64,000 nucleotides of DNA, taken from assembly GCF_900157385.1 (NCBI RefSeq), contig NZ_LT717701.1, positions 2,855,331-2,919,330 on the forward strand, in the 5' to 3' direction. Below the pieces are notes generated by a model that was not told where the DNA came from, searched no databases, and saw only the letters and a list, made by a program, of their open reading frames with translations. Each line of letters begins with the position of its first letter. Position 1 is the first letter of the stretch. The DNA comes from Mycobacterium terramassiliense (GTDB lineage: Bacteria; Actinomycetota; Actinomycetes; Mycobacteriales; Mycobacteriaceae). Below, in pieces: positions 16,717 through 25,551 of this stretch. Position numbers and translations under genes: made by a program.

Positions 16717-17367
16717 CTAGTACGAGCCGCCGGTGCGGAGCACATACGCACACACCATGATCTGGCCGCGCTGAAATAGCAGCTGGGCCATGCCCTGGAC
16801 GTCGCTGCGCGCCGGGCTCCCGTCCGCGGGCGACACACGCATGGTGAACAGCGCCTGGGCCTGGTATTGCGACAGGTAGACGATCTTGTCGACCGACACG
16901 AGCTGCACGTCGGAGAACTGCTTGCGCAGGGCGTCACTGCTCATCTTGGCCAGCGCCACGTCGGAGCGCTTGTCGCGGACCGCGTCGTACATGCCGCACA
17001 GCGCGTTGCGGACGATGACGTCGATATTGCGGTGCTCGAGGGCGTCCAGATAGTCCTGAATCGCCGTTTTGGCCGCGCCCTCGGAGAACGAGTTGCCGGT
17101 ATTGGCCCCGTTGGTGCGAACCCCGTACGCGATCGCGAGCGTCGTCGCGGCGACCAGCGCGACGGCCATCATTAGGCCGATGAGCAGCCGCCGCTTGGGC
17201 CGCCCCGTCGGGTACGGGACCGGGGGCGTTTGACCGCCGTAATGGGCCGCGTGGTGGGTTGGCGGGCCCGCCGGAGGCTCGCCGGGGAACTCGAGCGGCC
17301 GGGACCCGGTGTGGGGCGTTGGTCCGGTGGCGCCGACGGTGGGGTCCGGCGGGTGCGGACCTGCCAT
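16717..17367 (-). CDS. Proline-rich single-pass membrane protein (Rv2203-like)
   Basis: 216 residues. A cytoplasmic Pro/Gly/His-rich N-terminus of about 60 residues is followed by a basic stretch (RPKRRLLIGL) and one membrane helix (LIGLMMAVALVAATTLAIAY). The extracytoplasmic C-terminal domain of about 120 residues resembles the DUF4878/lumazine-binding-like folds of mycobacterial lipoprotein-type proteins (FSEGAAKTAIQDYLDALEHR). It has two cysteines (NALCGMYD and MVCAYVL) that could pair outside the cell. The function is unknown. The gene converges on the Fe-S carrier gene; a stop-anchored repeat lies between. Confidence 0.75.
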   Translation of the reverse strand: MAGPHPPDPTVGATGPTPHTGSRPLEFPGEPPAGPPTHHAAHYGGQTPPVPYPTGRPKRRLLIGLMMAVALVAATTLAIAYGVRTNGANTGNSFSEGAAKTAIQDYLDALEHRNIDVIVRNALCGMYDAVRDKRSDVALAKMSSDALRKQFSDVQLVSVDKIVYLSQYQAQALFTMRVSPADGSPARSDVQGMAQLLFQRGQIMVCAYVLRTGGSY

Positions 17368-17554
17368 GTGGTTCTCCTACGGTGGTGGTCGGGACCATGA
17401 ACGCGCCGGGTCCCGACGGGCCCGAGGCCGGCGGCCCGGCGACGTCTCATTTCCCTAGGCAGGCTAGCGCACGAGTTTGCCCGGACCGTGAGGCGACGAC
17501 ACCCGATGCGCCTGAGTAAGCTAGATAACCTTACTAACGAAGGATGGAGATTTC

Positions 17555-18529
17555 GTGACGATCGCGGTGACAGGTTCTATTGCGACCGACAATCTGATGC
17601 GGTTCCCCGGCCGCTTTTCCGAGCAGCTGCTGGCCGACCATCTGCAGAAGGTGTCGCTTAGCTTCCTCGTCGACGACCTGGTCATTCACCGTGGTGGCGT
17701 GGCGGGCAACATCGCCTTTGCCATCGGTGTGCTAGGCGGTGATGTCGCGCTGGTCGGTGCGGCCGGCGATGACTTCGCCGATTACCGCGAATGGCTCGTG
17801 GCGCACAACGTCAACTGCGACCACGTGCTGATCTCACAGACCGCGCACACCGCGCGGTTCACCTGCACCACCGATGTCGATATGGCCCAGATCGCGTCGT
17901 TTTATCCGGGGGCGATGTCGGAGGCCCGCAACATCAAGCTCGCCGACGTGGTGTCCTCGGTGGGGAAGCCGGAGCTGGTCATCATCGGGGCCAACGACCC
18001 CGACGCGATGGTGGTGCACACCGAGGAGTGCCGCAAGCTCGGCTTGGCGTTTGCCGCCGATCCGTCCCAGCAGCTGCCCCGCCTGTCCGGGGAAGACATC
18101 GACAAGCTCGTCGACGGTGCGGCCTACCTGTTCACCAACGACTACGAGTGGGAGCTGTTGTTGTCCAAGACCGGCTGGTCGGAGGCCGACGTGCAGGGCA
18201 AGGTCGGGCTGCGGGTGACGACGCTGGGGGCCAAGGGCGTCGACATCGTGGAGCGCGACGGGACGACCACGCATGTCGGTGTGGTGCCCGAGACCAGCCA
18301 GACCGACCCCACCGGGGTCGGCGATGCGTTCCGGGCCGGTTTCCTGACCGGGCGCAGCGCGGGGCTGAGCCTGGAGCGTTCGGCGCAGCTGGGCTCGCTG
18401 GTGGCGGTGCTGGTGCTGGAGTCCACCGGAACCCAGGAGTGGGTGTGGGACCACGAGGTGGCGAAGTCCCGGCTGGCCGGCGCCTACGGCGAGGACGCGG
18501 CCGCCGAGATCGCCGCGGTGCTCGCCTGA
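17555..18529 (+). CDS. adoK: Adenosine kinase (PfkB family)
   Basis: 324 residues, the same length as M. tuberculosis AdoK (Rv2202c, formerly cbhK). The enzyme phosphorylates adenosine to AMP in purine salvage and is unusual in being related to ribokinase-type sugar kinases. The two PfkB signatures are visible: GGVAGNIAFAIGVLGGDVAL near residue 50, and DPTGVGDAFRAGFL near residue 250 with the catalytic Asp. The GTG start is preceded by GATGGAG at a good distance. Just upstream, AGTAAG and CTTACT form a 6-bp inverted repeat with a 9-base spacer (17515-17535 region) of unknown meaning. Confidence 0.95.
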   Translation: MTIAVTGSIATDNLMRFPGRFSEQLLADHLQKVSLSFLVDDLVIHRGGVAGNIAFAIGVLGGDVALVGAAGDDFADYREWLVAHNVNCDHVLISQTAHTARFTCTTDVDMAQIASFYPGAMSEARNIKLADVVSSVGKPELVIIGANDPDAMVVHTEECRKLGLAFAADPSQQLPRLSGEDIDKLVDGAAYLFTNDYEWELLLSKTGWSEADVQGKVGLRVTTLGAKGVDIVERDGTTTHVGVVPETSQTDPTGVGDAFRAGFLTGRSAGLSLERSAQLGSLVAVLVLESTGTQEWVWDHEVAKSRLAGAYGEDAAAEIAAVLA

Positions 18530-18542
18530 GCGAGGCCGCGCG

Positions 18543-20522
18543 TTAGAGCTGGACCGGGTATACGGGCTCGCTGATCTGCGGCACCACGGTGTGCTCGACG
18601 AAGATCGCGTGCCAGAGCATGAAAATGAGCACCGTCCACAGCCGGCGGCTGTGATCGCTTGCGCCGCTTCGGTGCTCGTCGAGCATCCGGCGCACCGCGC
18701 CCCGGTCGACCAGATGATCGGCCTGCGACGCGTCCACCAACGCGTAGGCCCAGTCCAGCAGTTCGCCCGCGCGCAGCCAATGCCGGATCGGCACCGGGAA
18801 GCCGAGCTTGGGCCGGTGCAGCACGTGCGCGGGAACGATCGGCTCCAGCGCGCGCCGCAGCGCGTACTTGGTGGTGGTGCGCGTGATCTTGGCCTCGACC
18901 GGCAGCCGGGAGGCGACGGCGAACACCTCGGGATCCAGGAACGGAACCCGCAGCTCCAGCGAGTTGGCCATCGTCATCTTGTCGGCCTTGACCAGGATGT
19001 CACCGCGCAGCCAGGTGAACAGGTCGACGTGCTGCATGCGGGCCACCGGGTCCCAGCCGGCCGACTCGGCGTACACGGATGCGGTCACGTCGGTGTGGGT
19101 CCAGTCGTCGCGGAAACCGGGCAACACGTCACGCAACTGGGCGTCGGAGAAACTGCGCGCGTTGCCGTAGTAGCGCTCCTCGAGGGTCAGCGATCCGCGG
19201 TGCAGCAGGCTCTTGCCGCGCATGCCGTCGGGCAGCGGCTTGGACACCCTGCCCATCGACCGCCGCAGCGGCCGCGGCAGATAGTCGAAGGGCTTGAGCG
19301 ACAACGGCTCCCGGTAAATGGTGTAGCCGCCGAACAGTTCGTCGGCGCCTTCGCCGGACAACACCACCTTGACGTGCTTGCGGGCCTCGCGGGCGACGAA
19401 GAACAGCGGCACCAGCGCGGGGTCGGCGACCGGCTCGTCGAGGTACCAGACGATCTCGGGCAGGGCGGCGACGAATTCGTCCGGGCTGACGACTTTGGCG
19501 ATGTGGCGGGCACCGATCGCCTCCGCCGAGGCGACCGCGACGTCGATCTCGGAGAACCCCTCCCGCTCGAAGCCGGTGGTGAACGTGATCAGCCTGGGGT
19601 TGTGCCGGATGGCCAGCGCCGCGATCGCGGTGGAGTCGATGCCACCGGACAGGAACGCGCCCACGGTGACGTCGGCGCGCATGTGCTTGGCCACCGAGTC
19701 CTCCAGCACCGCGGTGATCTCGTCGTAGCGGGCCTGTTCGGTGTCGCCGGTGATCGGCGTGGCGGCGAAGCGCGGCACGAAGTACCGGCTGATCTGCGGC
19801 GCCGTCCCGGGCCGGATGCGGGCGTAGCAGCCCGACTCCAGCCGGCGCACCCCGCGGTGCAGGGTTTCGGGCTCCGGCACGTACTGCAGGACCGTGTAGT
19901 GCTGCACCGCGCGCTCATCGATGCCGGTGTCGAACCCGATCAGGTCGGCCAGGTCCATCAGGCATTTCTTCTCGCTGGCCATCGCGGTGCCGCCGGTGCC
20001 GACGGCCATGAAGAGCGGCTTGATGCCGAACGGATCACGGGCGCAGAACAATTCGCGGGTGACGGTGTCCCACAGCGCGAACGCGAACATGCCCCGCAGC
20101 CGGGTCAACACGTCGGTGCCCCAGTGGTGGTAGCCGGCGACGATGGCCTCGCCGTCGCCGTCGGTGGCGAACGCGGCGCCGTGCTCGGTCGCCAGTTCGT
20201 CGCGCAGCTCGAGGTAGTTGTAGATCTCGCCGTTGAACACCAGCACGTAGCGGTCGGGCGCCTCCGGCGGCCCCCACCGTAGCGGCTGATGCGAATGCGC
20301 GATGTCGATGAACGACAGCCGGTTGAAGCCGAACACGACGGCCCCGTCGCCGTCTGGGTCAAACAAACCGCCCGGCTCGTCCGGTCCGCGGTGGCGCATG
20401 AGGCGCAGCGCGCGGGAGATGGCGCCGTCGGCTCTGGCGGCGGCCGACACGTCTACCACATCTGCGGCCCTCGGGCCGCCGGGATCGGCCGGGGCCGCGA
20501 CGAACGCCAGCAGACCACACAC
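18543..20522 (-). CDS. asnB: Glutamine-dependent asparagine synthetase (class B)
   Basis: 659 residues. The N-terminal glutaminase domain starts V-C-G-L-L-A-F, with Cys2 as nucleophile after removal of the initiator. RHRGPDEPGGLFDPDGDG and FNGEIYNYLELRDEL are typical class II amidotransferase blocks. The synthetase domain has the PP-loop FLSGGIDSTAIAAL (about residue 290) and SGEGADELFGGY. The GTG at 20522 was chosen because it puts the cysteine at position 2. Compared with the remembered M. tuberculosis protein (652) the N-terminal domain has a slightly longer, Ala/Asp-rich loop at residues about 10-35. Such proteins in mycobacteria may instead amidate cell-wall precursors, so the substrate is not certain. 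Confidence 0.92.
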   Translation of the reverse strand: MCGLLAFVAAPADPGGPRAADVVDVSAAARADGAISRALRLMRHRGPDEPGGLFDPDGDGAVVFGFNRLSFIDIAHSHQPLRWGPPEAPDRYVLVFNGEIYNYLELRDELATEHGAAFATDGDGEAIVAGYHHWGTDVLTRLRGMFAFALWDTVTRELFCARDPFGIKPLFMAVGTGGTAMASEKKCLMDLADLIGFDTGIDERAVQHYTVLQYVPEPETLHRGVRRLESGCYARIRPGTAPQISRYFVPRFAATPITGDTEQARYDEITAVLEDSVAKHMRADVTVGAFLSGGIDSTAIAALAIRHNPRLITFTTGFEREGFSEIDVAVASAEAIGARHIAKVVSPDEFVAALPEIVWYLDEPVADPALVPLFFVAREARKHVKVVLSGEGADELFGGYTIYREPLSLKPFDYLPRPLRRSMGRVSKPLPDGMRGKSLLHRGSLTLEERYYGNARSFSDAQLRDVLPGFRDDWTHTDVTASVYAESAGWDPVARMQHVDLFTWLRGDILVKADKMTMANSLELRVPFLDPEVFAVASRLPVEAKITRTTTKYALRRALEPIVPAHVLHRPKLGFPVPIRHWLRAGELLDWAYALVDASQADHLVDRGAVRRMLDEHRSGASDHSRRLWTVLIFMLWHAIFVEHTVVPQISEPVYPVQL

Positions 20523-20622
20523 GGCGCCCCAGTATGCCGCACTTGACCGCCGCCTGTGGCGCCGCACACCCCTGACGGGTCGGGGTTTCGTCGCCGGGGT
20601 AAGCGGCGTGGTCTACGCTGCG

Positions 20623-20628
20623 TAGTAT
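20623..20628 (+). promoter_or_regulatory. Candidate -10 element (TAGTAT) of ctaC
   Basis: TAGTAT lies 27 nt before the GTG of ctaC and would give a short leader that contains the GGAGG ribosome-binding site (20644-20648). The region is the divergent gap between asnB and ctaC. Confidence 0.4.
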
Positions 20629-20655
20629 TCGATGTCCGAGCATGGAGGCGCCAAC

Positions 20656-21756
20656 GTGACACCTCGCGAGCAGGTCCGTTCGCAACGCTTGTCGCAGGCC
20701 AGGTTCCAGCGCCGATCCGGGGGAGCCCACCGGGGTCTGTCCCGTCGTTTGCGGCCGTTGGCGCTGGCCGTGACGCTGGGCGTGCTGGCGGTCACCCTGA
20801 GCGGATGCAGCTGGTCGGAGGCGATCGGGATGGGCTGGCCGGAAGGCATCACCCCGGAGGCCCACCTCAACCGGGAGCTGTGGGTCGGAGCGGTGATCGC
20901 CTCCCTGGTGGTCGGGGTGATCGTGTGGGGGCTCATCTTCTGGTCGTCCGCGTTTCACCGCAAGAAGGCCACCGACACCGAGCTGCCCCGGCAGTTCGGC
21001 TACAACATGCCCCTTGAGCTGGTGCTCACCGTGACGCCGTTCCTCATCATCTCGGTGCTGTTCTACTTCACCGTGGTGGTCCAGGAGAAGATGCTGCACC
21101 TGGCCAAGGACCCCGAGGTCGTGATCGACGTCACCTCCTTCCAGTGGAACTGGAAGTTCGGTTATCAGCGCGTCAACTTCAAGGACGGCACGCTGACCTA
21201 CGAGGGCGCCGATGCCGCGCGCAAGGCCGCGATGGTCTCCAAGCCGGAGGGCAAGGACGCCCACGGCGAGGAGCGCGTCGGCGCGGTGCGGGGGCTCAAC
21301 CCCCAGGACCGGACCTACTTGAACTACGACAAGGTCGAGATCCTGGGCACCGCCACCGAGATTCCGGTGCTGGTGCTGCCGGCCGGCAAGCGCATCGAAT
21401 TCCAGTTGGCGTCCGCGGACGTCGTGCACACCTTCTGGGTGCCGGAATTCCTGTTCAAGCGCGACGTGATGCCCAACCCCCAGGCCAACAACTCCGTCAA
21501 CGTGTTCCAGGTCGACGAGATCACCAAGACCGGCGCCTTCGTCGGGCACTGCGCCGAGTTCTGCGGCACCTACCACTCGATGATGAACTTCGAGGTTCGG
21601 GTGGTGGCGCCCAACGACTTCAAGGCCTATCTGCAGCAGCGGATCGCGGGGAAGTCCAACGCCGAGGCGCTGCAGGCCATCGCGCAGTCGCCGCTGGCGG
21701 TGACCACCCACCCGTTCGATACCCGCCGCGGCGAATCGGCACAAGCCAGTAGGTGA
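20656..21756 (+). CDS. ctaC: Cytochrome c oxidase subunit II (CuA subunit), lipoprotein
   Basis: 366 residues. Subunit II of the aa3 oxidase accepts electrons from the cyt cc head of QcrC into the CuA centre. A lipoprotein signal peptide ends in VTLSGC. Two transmembrane helices follow (WVGAVIASLVVGVIVWGLIF and LELVLTVTPFLIISVLFYF). The CuA ligands are in CAEFCGTYHSMM plus an upstream His in ADVVHTFWVPEF. GTG 20656 was chosen over the upstream ATG 20632 because GGAGG sits 7 nt before it. ctaF follows with a 9-bp gap. Confidence 0.95.
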   Translation: MTPREQVRSQRLSQARFQRRSGGAHRGLSRRLRPLALAVTLGVLAVTLSGCSWSEAIGMGWPEGITPEAHLNRELWVGAVIASLVVGVIVWGLIFWSSAFHRKKATDTELPRQFGYNMPLELVLTVTPFLIISVLFYFTVVVQEKMLHLAKDPEVVIDVTSFQWNWKFGYQRVNFKDGTLTYEGADAARKAAMVSKPEGKDAHGEERVGAVRGLNPQDRTYLNYDKVEILGTATEIPVLVLPAGKRIEFQLASADVVHTFWVPEFLFKRDVMPNPQANNSVNVFQVDEITKTGAFVGHCAEFCGTYHSMMNFEVRVVAPNDFKAYLQQRIAGKSNAEALQAIAQSPLAVTTHPFDTRRGESAQASR

Positions 21757-21765
21757 GGACGCGAA

Positions 21766-22185
21766 ATGCACATCGAAGCGAGGCTGTTCGAATTCATCGC
21801 CGTCTTTTTCCTGGCGGCGGCCGTGCTCTACGGCGTGCTGACGGCGCTGTACGCCACCGGCGGTGAGGAGTGGGCGGGTACCACCGCCCTGGCGCTGACC
21901 GGTGGCCTGGCGTCGATCACGGCGACCTTCTTCCGGTTCGTCGCGCGCCGGCTGGACACCCGGCCCGAGGACTACGAGGGCGCCGAGATCAGCGACGGCG
22001 CAGGGGAATTGGGGTTCTACGCCCCGCACAGCTGGTGGCCGATCCTGATCGCGCTGGCGGGCGCGGTGGCCGCGACCGGTATCGCGCTGTGGCTGCCGTG
22101 GCTGATCGTTGCCGGGGTGGTATTCGTCCTTGCTACGTCGGCGGGATTGGTCTTCGAGTACTACATGGGACCCGAGAAACACTGA
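21766..22185 (+). CDS. ctaF: Cytochrome c oxidase subunit IV (actinobacterial CtaF)
   Basis: 139 residues, the same length as Rv2199c. This small actinobacteria-specific subunit of the aa3 oxidase has four hydrophobic segments: an N-terminal pair (FEFIAVFFLAAAVLYGVLTA and TTALALTGGLASITATFF) and a C-terminal pair (WWPILIALAGAVAATGIALW and LIVAGVVFVLATSAGLVFEY). GELGFYAPHSWWP is the characteristic loop. It lies in an operon with ctaC, and GGTGAGGACGCGAA provides a ribosome-binding site. Confidence 0.93.
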   Translation: MHIEARLFEFIAVFFLAAAVLYGVLTALYATGGEEWAGTTALALTGGLASITATFFRFVARRLDTRPEDYEGAEISDGAGELGFYAPHSWWPILIALAGAVAATGIALWLPWLIVAGVVFVLATSAGLVFEYYMGPEKH

Positions 22186-22366
22186 TTTGCGACTCAAAGG
22201 TCACAATCAGGGCATCAGTTGATCAGTGGCCCGTTTGCCAAGACATCCCCCTCTATTCGGTTCGGTAGGGTTTGCCCAGGCATATGAGAAACTCCCAAGC
22301 GCGCGCGCAACGAGGCATTCGCGGAGCCCCGCGCGCTGGTGAAGCAGTTGAACAGGGCAGGCAACT

Positions 22367-23125
22367 ATGAGCGGGCCGAATCCCCCGGAAACCGAACCTG
22401 GCGAACCGGACTCCGGCGACGAACTGGGACACGAGGCGGTCGAATCCCATGAGGGACCCGTCGACGACAGCGCGGGGATCGCGGCGGCGGATCAGACCGG
22501 CCAGACGGACGCGTACTCGCGGGCCTATTCGGCCCCCGAGTCCGAGCATTTCCTCAGCGGCCCCTACCTGCCGGCCGACCTGAGGCTCTACGACTACGAC
22601 AGCTACGACGAGTCGGCCGACCCGGACGACGAACACCGCGCCCCGCGCTGGCCGTGGGTGGTGGGCATCGCCGCCATCGTGGCCGCGATCGCGTTGGTGG
22701 TTTCGGTGTCGCTGCTCGTCACGCGCGCCGACACGAACAAGCTGGCCAACCCCGCCACCACAACCACCCCGTCGGCGCCGCCGCCGCAGGACGAGATAAC
22801 CCCGGCCACCTCGACGGCGGCCGCGCCGCCTCCGCCGACGACAACACCGGCCGGGCCGCGGCAGGTGACCTATTCGGTGACCGGCACCAAGGCGCCGGGT
22901 GACATCATCTCGGTCACCTACGTCGACGCGTCCGGGCGCTCCCGCACCCAGCACAACGTGTACATCCCGTGGTCGATGACCGTGACGCCGATCTCCACCT
23001 CCGACGTCGGCTCGGTCCAGGCCTCCAGCCTCTTCCGGGTCAGCCGGCTCAATTGCTCGATCACCACCAGCGACGGAACGGTGCTGTCGTCGAACAACAG
23101 CGACTCGCCGCAGACGAGCTGCTGA
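22367..23125 (+). CDS. mmpS3: MmpS3-type membrane protein
   Basis: 252 residues. A long acidic cytoplasmic N-terminus (about 100 residues, with DAYSRAYSAPESEHFLSGPY) precedes one membrane helix (WPWVVGIAAIVAAIALVVSV). A Thr/Pro-rich linker follows, then the MmpS domain beginning VTYSVTGTKAPGDIISVTYV. Two cysteines near the C-terminus (KLN/RLNCSITT and QTSC) probably pair. The linker is shorter than in M. tuberculosis (299 residues in total). MmpS3 has no MmpL partner beside it; recent work ties it to envelope growth rather than transport. The TGA overlaps the ATG of the next gene (TGATG). Confidence 0.9.
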   Translation: MSGPNPPETEPGEPDSGDELGHEAVESHEGPVDDSAGIAAADQTGQTDAYSRAYSAPESEHFLSGPYLPADLRLYDYDSYDESADPDDEHRAPRWPWVVGIAAIVAAIALVVSVSLLVTRADTNKLANPATTTTPSAPPPQDEITPATSTAAAPPPPTTTPAGPRQVTYSVTGTKAPGDIISVTYVDASGRSRTQHNVYIPWSMTVTPISTSDVGSVQASSLFRVSRLNCSITTSDGTVLSSNNSDSPQTSC

Positions 23126-23769
23126 TGGTCAGCAGATACTCGGCTTACCGGCGTGGCTCCGACACCATCCCGCCCGACGTCATCGATCGCCTCCTGCTGG
23201 GCGCCTGCGCGGCCGTCTGGCTGGTGTTGTTGGGCGTCAGCGTGGCCGCCGCCGTCGCGCTGGCCGACCTGGGTCGGGGCTTCCACAAGACGGCCGGCGG
23301 CTCGCACACCCCGTGGGTGTTGTACGCGGTCATCATTGTCTCCGCGCTGATCATCGCCGGGGCGATCCCGGTGCTGGTGCGGGCCCGTCGCATGGGCCTG
23401 ATCGAGCCGGCAACCCGGCCGGGGGCGGGGCCGGCGCGCGCCCCGCAGCGGCCCCCGGTGCGCCTCATGGCCCCCGCGCCGCGCACCGCGGCCGAGCGGG
23501 CGCGCCAGCCGAGGATGCAGTCGGCGGAGCCGGCGACGCAGTGGTCCGGCACCGTGGTGGATCGGGTCTGGTTGCGCGGCACGGCCATCCTGACGGGCAC
23601 GCTCGGCGCGGCTCTGATCGCGGCCGCGACCGCGACGTACCTGATGGCCGTCGGTGACGACGGCCCGTCGTGGGCGGTCTACGCGGTGGCCGGGGTCGTC
23701 ACCGGGGCCATGCCGGTGGTGGAGTGGCTGCACATCCGCCAGCTACGCGGCCTGGCAGACTCGCGCTAG
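23125..23769 (+). CDS. Four-helix membrane protein (Rv2197c-like)
   Basis: 214 residues, the same length as Rv2197c. Helix pairs lie at about residues 22-45 (LLLGACAAVWLVLLGVSVAA) and 60-85 (VLYAVIIVSALIIAGAIPVL), and again at about 152-205 (ILTGTLGAALIAAATATYLM and WAVYAVAGVVTGAMPVVEWL). The linker between pairs is Pro/Arg/Ala-rich and cytoplasmic. The function is unknown. The ATG overlaps the mmpS3 stop (TGATG), so the two are translated together and may interact. Confidence 0.82.
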   Translation: MVSRYSAYRRGSDTIPPDVIDRLLLGACAAVWLVLLGVSVAAAVALADLGRGFHKTAGGSHTPWVLYAVIIVSALIIAGAIPVLVRARRMGLIEPATRPGAGPARAPQRPPVRLMAPAPRTAAERARQPRMQSAEPATQWSGTVVDRVWLRGTAILTGTLGAALIAAATATYLMAVGDDGPSWAVYAVAGVVTGAMPVVEWLHIRQLRGLADSR

Positions 23770-23780
23770 CCGGGCGGGCC

Positions 23781-23841
23781 CGCGACACATAAACCTCTGC
23801 GACGACACGCCGAAACGCGCCGCAAGGGTTGATGTCTCGCG
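23781..23841. terminator. Inverted repeat between converging Rv2197c-like gene and qcrB
   Basis: The arms 23781-23801 and 23821-23841 match as reverse complements at 17 of 21 positions around a 19-base loop. There is no T-tract. The position 12 bp after one stop and 22 bp before the other suggests a bidirectional terminator or transcript-stabilising hairpin. Confidence 0.55.
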
Positions 23842-23862
23842 GCGCGCTCGGTTCAGTGCGGT

Positions 23863-25551
23863 CTAGTGCTCGCCGTGCTCGCCGTTCGGGGAGCCGACGA
23901 CGCTCTCCTGGTGCTCGCGCAGCGCGGTCAGCGCGCGCTGCTCGGAGGAGTGCGCCGCCTCGCGCAGCGCGGCATCCTCGGACGCGGGGTCGGCACGCAG
24001 GAAGCTGCCGCTACCCGGCGAGCCGGCCGAGCCCAGCTTGTTCATGCGCTTGGGCAACGCCGCGCCCTGGTACTCGAGCGGGATCGGGTGCCCGTGGTCG
24101 TCGACGGGCCCGAGCGGCTGGTGCAGCTCGATGTACGCGCCGTGCGGCAGCCGCTTGATGATGCCCGTCTCGATGCCGTGCTCGAGCACCTCGCGGTCGC
24201 TGCGCTGCAGCCCGATGCACCACCGGTAGGTGATGAAGTAGACGAACGGCGGAAGGATCACCATCCCGATGCGCCCGATCCACGTCGTCGCGTTCAGCGA
24301 GATGTGGAACTTGAACGCGATGATGTCGTTCATCGCCGCCAGGGTCAGCACCATGTAGAAGGAGATCGCCATCGCGCCGATCGAGGTGCGCACCGGCACG
24401 TCGCGCGGCCTCTGCAGCAAATTGTGGTGTGCGTAGTCGCCGGAGAACCGCTTCTCCAGGAACGGGTAGATGATCAGCAGGATGAAGATCAGGCCCATCA
24501 GCAGCGCGACCCAGACCGGGGCCGGAATGGTGTGGTGCCAGAAGTAGAACTCCCACGGCGGCCAGATACGGGCCAGACCCTCGGTCCACATCATGTAGAA
24601 GTCGGGCTGTGAGCCCGCCGAGACGTGAGATGGCTTGTAGGGGCCCAGGTTCCAGATCGGGTTGATCTGCAGCAGCCCGCCCATCAGGCCGAGCACTCCG
24701 ACGATCGCCGCGAAGAACGCGCCGGACTTGACGGCGAAAATCGGCATCACCCGCACGCCGACCACGTTGTGCTCGGTGCGGCCGGGGCCGGGGAACTGGG
24801 TGTGCTTCTGAAACCACACGAACGCCAGGTGCAGCCCGATCAGCGCCAGGATGATCCCGGGCAACAGCAGGATGTGCAGGGCGTACATGCGCGGGATGAT
24901 GGCGCCCACCGTCGCGCATTCGTTGCCGATGCCACCGCACGGGAAGTCGCCGCCGAACAGCGCCCAGTGCAGCCACGTGCCGATCACGGGCATCCCCAAC
25001 GTGATCGAGGACAGGGCGGCACGCAGCCCGATGCCGGACAGCAGGTCGTCGGGCAGCGAGTAGCCGAAGTAGCCCTCGAACATGGCGAGGATCAGCAGCA
25101 GCGACCCGATCACCCAGTTCGCCTCGCGGGGCCGCCGGAACGCGCCGGTGAAAAAGATGCGCGCCAGGTGCACCATGATCGACGCGGCGAAAAGCAAAGC
25201 GGCCCAGTGGTGAACCTGCCGGACGAACAGCCCGCCGCGCACCTCGAACGAGATGTCGAGGGTCGAGGCGAAGGCCTTGGACATGTCGACGCCGCGCAGC
25301 GGTTGGTACGCGCCGTTGTAGGTGACCTCGGCCATGGACGGGTCGAAGAACAGCGTCAGATACACGCCGGTGAGCAGCAGCACGATGAAGCTGTACATCG
25401 CGATCTCGCCGAGTAGGAACGACCAGTGCGTCGGAAACACCTTGTTGAGCTGCCTGCGCACCGCCGCCGACGGGTGGTAGCGCGTGTCGATGTCCTCGCC
25501 CTGGCGGGCCAGGATGTCACCGATCTTCGGGGGACTCAGTTTGGGGCTCAT
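23863..25551 (-). CDS. qcrB: Cytochrome b subunit of the menaquinol:cytochrome c reductase
   Basis: 562 residues. QcrB oxidises menaquinol at Qo and is the target of Q203/telacebec in M. tuberculosis. Several features are typical of actinobacterial QcrB: THWSFLLGEIAMYSFIVLLL, haem-ligand helices with HHWAALLFAASIMVHLARIF, GTWLHWALFGGDFP and the Qo motif in QPDFYMMWTEG. The long C-terminal extension ends in a cytoplasmic tail rich in Ala/Glu. Between GGDFP and IIPRMYALH there are about ten extra residues carrying two cysteines (CGGIGNECATVGA) that I do not recall in M. tuberculosis or M. smegmatis. ATG 25551 overlaps the qcrA stop (ATGA). Confidence 0.94.
   Translation of the reverse strand: MSPKLSPPKIGDILARQGEDIDTRYHPSAAVRRQLNKVFPTHWSFLLGEIAMYSFIVLLLTGVYLTLFFDPSMAEVTYNGAYQPLRGVDMSKAFASTLDISFEVRGGLFVRQVHHWAALLFAASIMVHLARIFFTGAFRRPREANWVIGSLLLILAMFEGYFGYSLPDDLLSGIGLRAALSSITLGMPVIGTWLHWALFGGDFPCGGIGNECATVGAIIPRMYALHILLLPGIILALIGLHLAFVWFQKHTQFPGPGRTEHNVVGVRVMPIFAVKSGAFFAAIVGVLGLMGGLLQINPIWNLGPYKPSHVSAGSQPDFYMMWTEGLARIWPPWEFYFWHHTIPAPVWVALLMGLIFILLIIYPFLEKRFSGDYAHHNLLQRPRDVPVRTSIGAMAISFYMVLTLAAMNDIIAFKFHISLNATTWIGRIGMVILPPFVYFITYRWCIGLQRSDREVLEHGIETGIIKRLPHGAYIELHQPLGPVDDHGHPIPLEYQGAALPKRMNKLGSAGSPGSGSFLRADPASEDAALREAAHSSEQRALTALREHQESVVGSPNGEHGEH

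Noticed and set aside
17510..17540. IdeR iron box upstream of adoK
   Set aside because: The AGTAAG/CTTACT inverted repeat does not fit the TTAGGTTAGGCTAACCTAA pattern well, and AdoK has no known iron link.
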